The translations under genes were made by a program, and so were the position numbers. From Chloroflexota bacterium (lineage in GTDB: Bacteria; Chloroflexota; Anaerolineae; Anaerolineales; Anaerolineaceae): a stretch of DNA of 6,728 nt. This document shows, piece by piece, positions 1 to 5,649 of the stretch (position 1 is its first letter; each line of letters opens with the position of its first letter). The DNA is taken from contig JAGVUS010000472.1 in the NCBI GenBank assembly GCA_019136175.1, positions 1 to 6,728 on the forward strand, read 5' to 3'. The notes beneath the pieces were generated by a model. It saw only the letters and a list, made by a program, of their open reading frames with translations, searched no databases and was not told the DNA's origin.

Positions 1-126
1 GCTCCCAATGCCCTCCGCAATCATGAGAAAGAACAATGATTTTTCCGGTGCCAGCCACTGTTGTGCCTGGGCGCGGAACTTGTCCCAGCCCCAGACAAGA
101 AAGGTCAGGATGTTGACGATGATGTA
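1..126 (-). CDS. DUF1294-like small membrane protein, partial, start codon missing
   Basis: Minus-strand reading from 126 down to 1 gives 42 open codons that run off the left edge. The peptide reads YIIVNILTFLVWGWDKFRAQ and continues to WLAPEKSLFFLMIAEGIGS. This matches the pattern I know for DUF1294 membrane proteins: a first hydrophobic helix with N-L-x-F, then G-x-D-K-x-x-A, then W-x-x-P-E-x-x-L, then a second helix with a glycine-rich turn. The usual arginine after the tryptophan is leucine here, and the usual GG-x-x-G reads AEGIG. The function of the family is unknown. The frame is closed by TAA at 129-127 directly before the first family-like residue. No ATG, GTG or TTG follows until a TTG at codon 31, inside the conserved region. 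The gene is therefore either 5'-damaged, started from a rare codon, or affected by a sequence error. The family call is from motif memory. Confidence 0.6.
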
Positions 127-156
127 TTATGCACTGAACAATCCATCTTGGACTGG

Positions 157-201
157 AAAAAACAGGAAGGATATGATTCTCTTGTTGAACCATATCCTTC
201 C
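157..201 (-). terminator. Intrinsic terminator of the ketopantoate-reductase-family gene
   Basis: The arms GGAAGGATATG (165-175) and CATATCCTTCC (191-201) form a perfect 11-bp stem. After one mismatch, TTC (177-179) pairs with GAA (187-189), leaving a 7-base loop. On the minus strand the stem is followed after two bases by six T (A-run at 157-162 on the plus strand). It begins 17 bases past the TAA of the upstream gene (219-221). The T-run is only on the minus-strand exit side, so the terminator acts leftward. Confidence 0.92.
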
Positions 202-218
202 AAGAATTGCCCAGTACA

Positions 219-1160
219 TTAGGACTCAAATTCCAGTTTTCCGCGGGCGCGCATTTCGGTTGGCAACAGTGCTGCATATATTGCAGAGAGAACTGGTACT
301 TCCAACCCGGCAGCGTGTCCCATCCGGACAACCGCGCCAATCAGGGATTCCATTTCAGATTTGCGCCCGGCAATAATATCGCGCTGCAGGGATGATGTTG
401 TATGCGCCGGTTGGGCATCCCCGAATGCCAGGGTTTTGTCCACAATGTCATTTGGCAGGGAAATGCCAATTGCTTCTGCAACCTGTTTGATTTCCCTCAT
501 ACAGGCGATCAGCATGGCGCGGCTTTCCGGGATGCTGCGATAAATACCCATGGGGGCGCGGGTAATGGCTCCCATACTCCCAAAGGAACCAATCATCATT
601 TCTTTTTTCCACAATTCGGCTTCAATATCCGTGGTCAGTTCGGGCTCAATACCGGGAGTACGCTGCATGACCTCCAGGAGGCGGAGTGAGCGGGGAGTCC
701 GGTGGTGGTTGAATTCACCAAACACAAAGGAGCAGGTCTCGCCGCCATGATAAATGTAGCCGGGTTCCTTCAGAATGACAAACACCCGCACGGCGCCGCC
801 AAGTACATGTTCCATTCCCAGCACCTTGCCAAACTCATCCGGAGCATCCACTCCGTTCTGGGTGGTTACAATCATAGTGTCCGGACCGACCATGGGGCGC
901 ATCAATGGGGCGATCTCCGGGATGTGGTGGGTTTTTACACAAGGGATGATGACATCGACAATCCCCACTTCTGCGGGGTCATCGGTTGCATGAACCTGCA
1001 GGTGGAGGTTTCCGAGTGCGCTGTCCAACCTCAAGCCCCGGGTTTTGAGTGCCTGAAGGTTATCCCCGCGGGCGATAAAAACCACATCCTCACCGGCATC
1101 TGCCAGCCTGGCACCGTAATATCCACCGACTGCACCTGTTCCATAAATGGCGAACCGCAT
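219..1160 (-). CDS. panE: 2-dehydropantoate 2-reductase (ketopantoate reductase) family protein
   Basis: The protein has 313 residues, a normal length for PanE/ApbA enzymes, which reduce ketopantoate to pantoate with NADPH in the cytoplasm on the way to pantothenate and CoA. The N-terminal Rossmann motif is GTGAVGGYYGARL (residues 7-19). TTQNGV (99-104) is the usual segment near the cofactor and substrate. In the C-terminal helical domain, K185 or K186 in ELWKKE corresponds to the catalytic lysine. The TTSSLQRD stretch (254-261) and E269 in KSEME correspond to the substrate-binding serine and the glutamate of the Escherichia coli enzyme. The two asparagines that normally follow the lysine are replaced in KKEMMIGSFGSMGAITRAP. 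This GAITRAPMG form belongs to a subgroup whose real substrate is less certain. The ATG at 1160 has a perfect Shine-Dalgarno. No other pantothenate gene lies nearby, and the gene appears monocistronic, with its own promoter and terminator. The family is secure; the exact substrate is inferred. Confidence 0.88.
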   Translation of the reverse strand: MRFAIYGTGAVGGYYGARLADAGEDVVFIARGDNLQALKTRGLRLDSALGNLHLQVHATDDPAEVGIVDVIIPCVKTHHIPEIAPLMRPMVGPDTMIVTTQNGVDAPDEFGKVLGMEHVLGGAVRVFVILKEPGYIYHGGETCSFVFGEFNHHRTPRSLRLLEVMQRTPGIEPELTTDIEAELWKKEMMIGSFGSMGAITRAPMGIYRSIPESRAMLIACMREIKQVAEAIGISLPNDIVDKTLAFGDAQPAHTTSSLQRDIIAGRKSEMESLIGAVVRMGHAAGLEVPVLSAIYAALLPTEMRARGKLEFES

Positions 1161-1164
1161 GATT

Positions 1165-1171
1165 ACCTCCT
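1165..1171 (-). promoter_or_regulatory. Shine-Dalgarno of the reductase gene
   Basis: The minus strand reads AGGAGGT four bases before the ATG at 1160. It is a near-complete match to the anti-Shine-Dalgarno and fixes the start of the reductase. Confidence 0.88.
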
Positions 1172-1185
1172 GAAAAATGGAATGG

Positions 1186-1215
1186 TTGAATTATAACAAT
1201 GAAAATCAGTATAAT
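1186..1215 (+). promoter_or_regulatory. Sigma70-like promoter of the rightward glycan operon
   Basis: TTGAAT (1186-1191) and a perfect TATAAT (1210-1215) are separated by 18 bases. The predicted transcript would start near 1222, giving a leader of about 45 bases before the TTG start at 1267. This is the only convincing promoter upstream of the two rightward genes. The -35 box overlaps the -10 box of the opposing promoter. Confidence 0.6.
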
Positions 1216-1218
1216 TTA
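1190..1218 (-). promoter_or_regulatory. Probable promoter of the reductase gene, strong -10 and weak -35
   Basis: The minus strand has a perfect TATAAT at 1195-1190, which would start transcription near 1183, about 23 bases before the ATG. With a 17-base spacer the -35 position reads TAAATT, a poor match, so an activator or a degenerate -35 is possible. The -10 shares bases with the -35 of the rightward promoter. Confidence 0.4.
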
Positions 1219-1254
1219 TGTGTATTCTGTACCATGATATCCATCAGATTTTCT

Positions 1255-1260
1255 GGGTGG
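1255..1260 (+). promoter_or_regulatory. Ribosome binding site supporting a TTG start
   Basis: GGGTGG lies six bases before TTG at 1267. An in-frame TGA occupies 1264-1266, so translation of this frame cannot begin further upstream. The next candidate starts are CTG at 1270 and GTG at 1282. This purine-rich stretch is the best support for TTG at 1267. Confidence 0.5.
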
Positions 1261-1266
1261 TTTTGA

Positions 1267-2415
1267 TTGCTGATTCAAAAAGTGCTTGAAGATATCAATA
1301 GATCGCCGGACTTTCATCGTTCCAGGTATGGCGACGATGACCACCTGCACGCGGCAATTTCGTGGATTGAAACTGCCTGGAAGGCGGCTGGTGAGACGGG
1401 GATTTCCAAGGGGTATGATCTCATTCGAAGAAGGTGGTCACCAGCGTATCCTGAAACCACCGGCTATACCATCCCCACCCTGCTCAACCTGGCGGTAATA
1501 TTGAAGCGACCAGATCTGGCAGAAATGGCTCTTCGCCTGGCAGAGTATTTATTGAAGGCATCCGATCCAAATGGAGCGGTTGTTCACTGGCAGGCAGGGG
1601 GGGGAGCGCAGCCGGTTATTTTTGATACGGGTCAGGTATTGTTTGGGCTGCTGGCAGCTTTTCAGTATTCAGGGGATGCCAGGTACCTGGATGCGGGAGT
1701 GAGGGCGGGGAATTGGCTGGTGTCCGTCCAGTCCAGTTCAGGTTCCTGGGTGCAGTACCAGCACCTGGGTACTGAAAAAGTAATTGATACACGGGTTGCC
1801 TGGGCTTTGCTATTGTTGGACCGACAGGTGGGTGGGAATCCCAAGTATCGTCTTGCTGCGCGAAAAAACCTGGATTGGGCTGTCAGCCAACAGGACCAAT
1901 CCGGTTGGTTTGATAAATGTGCTTTTCGGCTGCAGGACGATCCATTGACTCATACCCTTGCATATACCGCTGAAGGATTGTATGAATCGGGCTTGCTGCT
2001 GGGTGAAGAGAGTTATTGTATTCATGGGAGGAAAACTGCCGACCAGGCGCTTGCGCATCAGAAACCGAACGGCAGCCTTCCGGGAACTTTTGGAACGGGT
2101 TGGACAAGACCGGCTTGGTGGAGCTGCCTGACAGGCAATGTGCAGTTTGCCCGCTTGTGGCTGCTGCTTTACCGGGATACGGGGGAGCCGCATTACTATT
2201 CCGCTGCCAGGCAGGGATTAAGTTTTGTCATGTATTGCCAGGACATGGAAACAACTCATCCGGCTGTCCGGGGTGGGATTGCCGGATCATTTCCCATCTA
2301 TGGAGCATATGAGCGATTGAAATACCCCAACTGGGCGTCAAAATTTTTCATCGATGCCATCCTGGCAATTTCCGTGGCGGATGGGCGGATTACTTCCATT
2401 GTGTATCAGGGATAA
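1267..2415 (+). CDS. Alpha/alpha-toroid protein of unknown activity, probably in glycan metabolism
   Basis: The protein has 382 residues, no signal peptide and no membrane helix, so it is likely cytoplasmic. It shows repeated helical-hairpin units such as LAEMALRLAEYLLKASDPNG, YLDAGVRAGNWLVSVQSSSG, YRLAARKNLDWAVSQQDQSG and YSAARQGLSFVMYCQDMET. These units are typical of six-hairpin (alpha/alpha) barrels of the glycosidase, lyase or terpene-cyclase type. Motifs that look strongly constrained are WSPAYPETTGY (57-67), FDTGQVLFG (119-127), DTRVAWALL (174-182), LTHTLAYTAEGL (227-238), GSLPGTF (269-275) with WWSCLTGNVQ (284-293), and VRGGIAGSFPIYGAYE (334-349) with YPNWASKFF (353-361). I know these motifs from proteins often annotated as hypothetical, found near polysaccharide genes. 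The aromatic, acidic and arginine residues in the motifs suggest a sugar-binding cavity, but no catalytic pair can be named with confidence. The protein is probably co-translated with the glycosyltransferase that follows with no spacer. An eight-G run at 1597-1604 lies in a glycine stretch, with the frame intact. Confidence 0.85.
   Translation: MLIQKVLEDINRSPDFHRSRYGDDDHLHAAISWIETAWKAAGETGISKGYDLIRRRWSPAYPETTGYTIPTLLNLAVILKRPDLAEMALRLAEYLLKASDPNGAVVHWQAGGGAQPVIFDTGQVLFGLLAAFQYSGDARYLDAGVRAGNWLVSVQSSSGSWVQYQHLGTEKVIDTRVAWALLLLDRQVGGNPKYRLAARKNLDWAVSQQDQSGWFDKCAFRLQDDPLTHTLAYTAEGLYESGLLLGEESYCIHGRKTADQALAHQKPNGSLPGTFGTGWTRPAWWSCLTGNVQFARLWLLLYRDTGEPHYYSAARQGLSFVMYCQDMETTHPAVRGGIAGSFPIYGAYERLKYPNWASKFFIDAILAISVADGRITSIVYQG
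1597..1604 (+). repeat. Eight-G homopolymer inside the toroid gene
   Basis: GGGGGGGG encodes part of the A-G-G-G-A stretch at residues 110-114. The conserved FDTGQVLFG motif follows in frame, so the count of eight gives the functional frame. Such tracts are prone to slippage. Confidence 0.9.
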
Positions 2416-3636
2416 ATGGATTGGTATGAGATGACCATCCTTTCGTGGGTTTTGTGGATCCTTCTGCTTCTTCCATTGCTCTACTGGTTCAGTCTGGCAG
2501 TGGCATCCATTAAAGCACCGCCCTGTCCTAATAATGGCAACAGGATTCCGCAAACTCGGTTTGCCCTGGCAATCCCGGCACACAACGAGGAAGCTGTAAT
2601 TTCAGAAACGGTTCAACGGCTTTTACAGATGGATTACCCGGCGGAATTATTCCGGGTATGCATTGTTGCAGATTACTGTGATGACCAGACTGCATTTCTT
2701 GCCCGGCAGGCAGGGGCGCTGGTATTTGAGCGAAATACAGGCAAGCGTACTGGGAAGGGAGCTGCCCTGCAATGGCTGTTTCAGCAGGTATTGCAGGAAC
2801 CTGGTTTGGATGCCATTGTTGTGTTTGATGCAGATACCCTGGTGGACCCTTCATTTTTGCGAATCATGGATGCCCGTCTGGCAAATGGGTCGCAGGTCAT
2901 TCAAGGTCAACATGTGATTTCCAATCCATCTGATGGCTGGTTTCCCGCGCTGACCTGGGCAATGTTTCTGATTGATAATCGCTATCAAAACCTGGGCAGA
3001 GTGAATTTGGGATTGTCTGCCAAACATATGGGGGATTCGATATGTTTTCAGACGGATGTCTTGCGGAAATTGGGTTGGGGGGAAGGATTGACGGAAGATT
3101 ATCAACTACGCCACAGGCTGGTTCTGGCAGGGTATCGAATAGATTATGAGCACCAGGCAAAAGGGTATGGGGAGGCGCCGCTTGGCTGGGAACAGGCGAG
3201 GAAACAGCGATTAAGATGGTTGAAAGGAACCAGGGAGTCAAACCGTGGAAATATCCGTCAAATGCTGGCAGCTGCAATACGGGAACGTTCCATGGCAATC
3301 ATGGATTGTGTCTTACAGGCTGTTATTCCATCGTTCTCAACCATTGCTGTCTTTGCCATGGGATTCCTGATACTCCAGGTGCTGGTTAATCTGATATTAC
3401 CGGACCCCATATTTCCCCGGAATGTTTTAATCGCCTGGATTTGCCTGGTGGTCCTTGCGTTTTTCTATCCGATGGGGGGGTTGCTTCTTGAAAAAGCTCC
3501 CTTGAAAGCTTACCTGGTAATTTTAACAGGCCCCTTTTTTATTCTCTGGCGAACCATCCTGGTATTGCGTATTTTCCTGGGCAAGGGGGAAATTTCCTGG
3601 GTGCGGACGCAGCATGGACGCAAAAAAGCGGACTGA
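2416..3636 (+). CDS. Membrane glycosyltransferase, family 2 (processive-type fold)
   Basis: The protein has 406 residues. It has one N-terminal membrane helix (about 8-30), a cytoplasmic GT-A domain, and three C-terminal helices (about 303-327, 336-356, 366-388). The motifs of inverting family 2 transferases are complete: PAHNEE (54-59), VADYCDDQT (84-92) with the nucleotide-binding aspartate, the metal-binding DAD (138-140), TEDYQL (226-231) with the catalytic-base aspartate, and QRLRW (264-268), the Q-x-x-R-W signature. The tail SWVRTQHGRK resembles the cytoplasmic end of such enzymes. Complete Q-x-x-R-W plus multiple helices resembles hyaluronan, chitin and cellulose synthases, so it could be processive or transfer a single sugar. 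The donor sugar cannot be read from sequence. The ATG touches the TAA of the toroid gene, with a weak GGGA four bases upstream, so it probably depends on translational coupling. A seven-G run lies at 3474-3480. Confidence 0.92.
   Translation: MDWYEMTILSWVLWILLLLPLLYWFSLAVASIKAPPCPNNGNRIPQTRFALAIPAHNEEAVISETVQRLLQMDYPAELFRVCIVADYCDDQTAFLARQAGALVFERNTGKRTGKGAALQWLFQQVLQEPGLDAIVVFDADTLVDPSFLRIMDARLANGSQVIQGQHVISNPSDGWFPALTWAMFLIDNRYQNLGRVNLGLSAKHMGDSICFQTDVLRKLGWGEGLTEDYQLRHRLVLAGYRIDYEHQAKGYGEAPLGWEQARKQRLRWLKGTRESNRGNIRQMLAAAIRERSMAIMDCVLQAVIPSFSTIAVFAMGFLILQVLVNLILPDPIFPRNVLIAWICLVVLAFFYPMGGLLLEKAPLKAYLVILTGPFFILWRTILVLRIFLGKGEISWVRTQHGRKKAD
3474..3480 (+). repeat. Seven-G homopolymer inside the glycosyltransferase gene
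   Basis: GGGGGGG encodes the M-G-G-L turn at residues 353-356, between the second and third C-terminal helices. The frame is intact. A one-base change would remove the last membrane helix. Confidence 0.9.
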
Positions 3637-3669
3637 TGCCCTTTTGCAAAACTTACTCCCAATCGTGAC

Positions 3670-4539
3670 TTAAATCCTGGAAAGAAATTCCCGGATTTCA
3701 TCCGGGTTTCCCTTCCATGGTCCGGGAGTTTCCTGCTTCTGGCTGGTAATCATGCCCGCCCAGCGGCAGGCGGTTGCCGGGTCTGCCTGCTGGCGCATTG
3801 CGATGTAAGTGGAAAAACAAGTATCACCCCTGCCGGTTCTGCCTGCCAGTGACCGGGGGGTGAAAGGTGCGGAATAAAAGTTTCCATCCACAAACACGGT
3901 CACGCCTGAAGATTGCGTCAGGACAATTTCGCGAGGTCCCATTTCACTGAGGGCGCGGGCAGCCTGCTGTAGGTCCGATTCACCGGTAAGAAATTCCGCC
4001 TCAGCCCGATCCACCTTCAACCAGGTGACGGATTTTAATCCTTGCTCCATCTCTGCCCAGGGTTGAAAAACCAGGTCATTTCCAACGGGTACTCGAACAA
4101 ACCCCTGGATATCCATGCCCAGCGGTGCCCGCCGGGAAAGCTGGCGCAGCAAGTCAAGATCCACCTCACCGGAAAAGAGGGGTGTCAGCTGGATGGCTTT
4201 GACGTTCAGATTGGGGATGTCATCCAGGGAATATCGCCCGCCAAAACCAATCGGGATGCAGATGCGGCGTTCCATATCCGAAGACTGGTAGTAGTTGGCA
4301 ATTCCCGAGGTGCCGTCCGCCGGGATGGGGAATACGCGGATTCCCTCCTGTTGTAATTCTTCCAGGCGCGGAAAGTCATCCGGGTGAAGCCTGGTGACCA
4401 CGGCAACGTTCAAGCCCAGTCGTTTGATGACGACACTGCCGTAATATACCCCTCCACCGGAGGCAATTTCCTCCACCCCATCCACGATTAACTTGTCTTT
4501 GGCAAAATTGCCAATCATCAGGATGTCGAAATCTGCCAT
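3670..4539 (-). CDS. PfkB/ribokinase-family carbohydrate kinase
   Basis: The protein has 289 residues, near the family norm, and no signal or membrane segment. It should phosphorylate a sugar or related polyol or nucleoside with ATP in the cytoplasm. The N-terminal signature region is ASGGGVYYGSVVIKRLG (26-42), where the usual Gly-Gly-x-x-x-Asn is altered. The second-domain landmark is LKVDRAEAEFLTG (174-186), in place of the usual K-x-N-x-x-E: asparagine is aspartate, glutamate kept. The C-terminal signature is GRTGRGDTCFSTYIA (233-247); the anion-hole GAGD is GRGD, and the catalytic base is D239. All core elements are present, so it should be active, but the substrate pocket is not that of a typical ribokinase or fructokinase. 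It starts one base after the stop of the ABC ATPase gene (TGAGATG), so the two are translationally coupled and it probably acts on what the transporter imports. Its stop lies 33 bases from the convergent glycosyltransferase stop. Confidence 0.88.
   Translation of the reverse strand: MADFDILMIGNFAKDKLIVDGVEEIASGGGVYYGSVVIKRLGLNVAVVTRLHPDDFPRLEELQQEGIRVFPIPADGTSGIANYYQSSDMERRICIPIGFGGRYSLDDIPNLNVKAIQLTPLFSGEVDLDLLRQLSRRAPLGMDIQGFVRVPVGNDLVFQPWAEMEQGLKSVTWLKVDRAEAEFLTGESDLQQAARALSEMGPREIVLTQSSGVTVFVDGNFYSAPFTPRSLAGRTGRGDTCFSTYIAMRQQADPATACRWAGMITSQKQETPGPWKGNPDEIREFLSRI
3690..3706. other. Perfect hairpin in the 3' end of the kinase gene, possible weak terminator
   Basis: CCCGGAT (3690-3696) and ATCCGGG (3700-3706) are perfect inverted arms with a 3-base loop. 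The hairpin sits between two convergent genes but inside the kinase coding region (residues N-P-D-E-I-R-E). The plus side is followed by TTTCCC and the minus side by AATTTC, so neither has a convincing T-run. It may be chance or a weak transcription stop for the rightward operon. Confidence 0.25.
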
Positions 4540-4540
4540 C

Positions 4541-5623
4541 TCAACCCTGTTCCGCCGGTAAAACTTGGATGCAGTCCTGGGCGAAGGTGGCAGTTACCTC
4601 CTCGCCTTCAGGGAAAAGTTCCATGGCGGACGGATCATTTTCCAGGGCGGTTATCAACTCTCCACCAATTTCCACGTCATACTCAATGACATTACCCAGG
4701 TAGACTGCCCGCCGAACCACACCCGGATACATGCCCCCCGTCTTTTTTACTGTGACCATTTCGGGTCGAACAATCAGGGTCACCTTTTCGTCTTTTGAAA
4801 AATCACGGATGATATTCTGCAAATGCAGGGTCTCTCCCAGGGTGCTTACCCGGATTGTCCCATGATCCTGCTCAAGGACGGTTCCCGGGACAAAATTGGC
4901 TCTCCCGATGAAATTTGCCACAAAACGGCTGTTGGGATAGCGGTATATTTCCATTGGTGTACCGACTTGTTCAATCAAGCCCAGGTTCATTACCACAACC
5001 CGATCAGAAAGGGTCATGGCTTCAATCTGGTCATGGGTAACGTATACGCTGGTAATATTCAGTTCCTTTTGAATGCGACGGATTTCCGTGCGCATTTCTT
5101 CGCGCAGCTTGGCATCCAGGTTGGATAGCGGCTCATCCATTAGAAGAACCTTGGGTTCCATCACCAGGGCGCGGGCAAGCGCAACGCGCTGCTGCTGACC
5201 TCCAGAAAGCTGGTTGGGTGCACGCTGCCCGTATCCCTCCAGGTGTACCAGGTCCAGAACCCGGTTCACGCGTTCAGTTATTTGTTTCTTGGGCACTTTC
5301 TGAACATTTAAACCATAGGCAATATTTTCAAATACATTCAGATGAGGGAAAATGGCGTAACTCTGGAACACCATGGACATTTCCCGTTTATGGGGTGGTA
5401 GGGTGTTGATTTCCTCGCCATCCAGGATAATTTTTCCGGTGGTGGGAAATTCAAATCCGGCAATCATCCGCAGGGTGGTGGTTTTTCCGCATCCCGATGG
5501 TCCCAGCAGCGTTACCAGTTCCCCCTTTTGAATATCAAGGTTTACTTGATTGACAGCAGTCACCTCACCCACATTGCCGCGAGGTGGAAATACTTTGGTG
5601 ATGTGTTCGAGTTTCAGATACAA
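4541..5623 (-). CDS. ABC transporter ATP-binding protein, FbpC/PotA/UgpC type
   Basis: The protein has 360 residues, standard for importer ATPases with a C-terminal TOBE domain. It shows Walker A GPSGCGKTT (41-49), Q-loop Q87 in MVFQSYAIFPHL, the signature LSGGQQQR (139-146), Walker B VLLMDEP (159-165), the D-loop SNLD (167-170) and H-loop H197 in YVTHDQIEAM. The TOBE-like region is about 283-355, beginning IVRPEMV. As a dimer it would drive import through the permease encoded just upstream. The start is TTG at 5623. The frame upstream has no ATG or GTG, and the N-terminus MYLKLEHITKVFP fits the family, with GAGGG seven bases upstream. The gene starts 26 bases after the permease stop and ends one base before the kinase. 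This ATPase subgroup serves iron, polyamine, phosphonate, thiamine and sugar importers, so the sequence alone does not name the substrate. The permease form favours the iron/phosphonate/thiamine side. Confidence 0.95.
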   Translation of the reverse strand: MYLKLEHITKVFPPRGNVGEVTAVNQVNLDIQKGELVTLLGPSGCGKTTTLRMIAGFEFPTTGKIILDGEEINTLPPHKREMSMVFQSYAIFPHLNVFENIAYGLNVQKVPKKQITERVNRVLDLVHLEGYGQRAPNQLSGGQQQRVALARALVMEPKVLLMDEPLSNLDAKLREEMRTEIRRIQKELNITSVYVTHDQIEAMTLSDRVVVMNLGLIEQVGTPMEIYRYPNSRFVANFIGRANFVPGTVLEQDHGTIRVSTLGETLHLQNIIRDFSKDEKVTLIVRPEMVTVKKTGGMYPGVVRRAVYLGNVIEYDVEIGGELITALENDPSAMELFPEGEEVTATFAQDCIQVLPAEQG

Positions 5624-5630
5624 GGTGGCA

Positions 5631-5635
5631 CCCTC
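5631..5635 (-). promoter_or_regulatory. Shine-Dalgarno for the TTG start of the ABC ATPase
   Basis: The minus strand reads AGAGAGGG, with GAGGG seven bases before TTG at 5623. It decides the non-ATG start in the 26-base gap after the permease gene. Confidence 0.65.
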
Positions 5636-5649
5636 TCTGGATAAAATGA

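Noticed and set aside
128..218. Short minus-strand ORF of 30 codons starting ATG at 218 (MYWAILGRIW...), directly after the reductase stop and in the same frame as the DUF1294-like piece.
   Set aside because: Most of it is the terminator hairpin and T-run, its hydrophobic content comes from the T-run, and no ribosome binding site is visible.
702..1196. Plus-strand open frame of 164 codons, opposite the reductase gene.
   Set aside because: It is a shadow of the reductase, which has a full motif set, a perfect Shine-Dalgarno and a terminator. The shadow protein shows no recognisable domain.
1234..1266. ATG at 1234 in frame with the toroid gene, giving a 10-codon peptide MISIRFSGWF before TGA and then the TTG start; a possible start with a TGA read through, or a leader peptide.
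   Set aside because: There is no Shine-Dalgarno before 1234, while GGGTGG precedes the TTG at good spacing. The ten residues resemble nothing I recognise, and there is no other sign of TGA recoding: the glycosyltransferase and the ATPase end normally at TGA.
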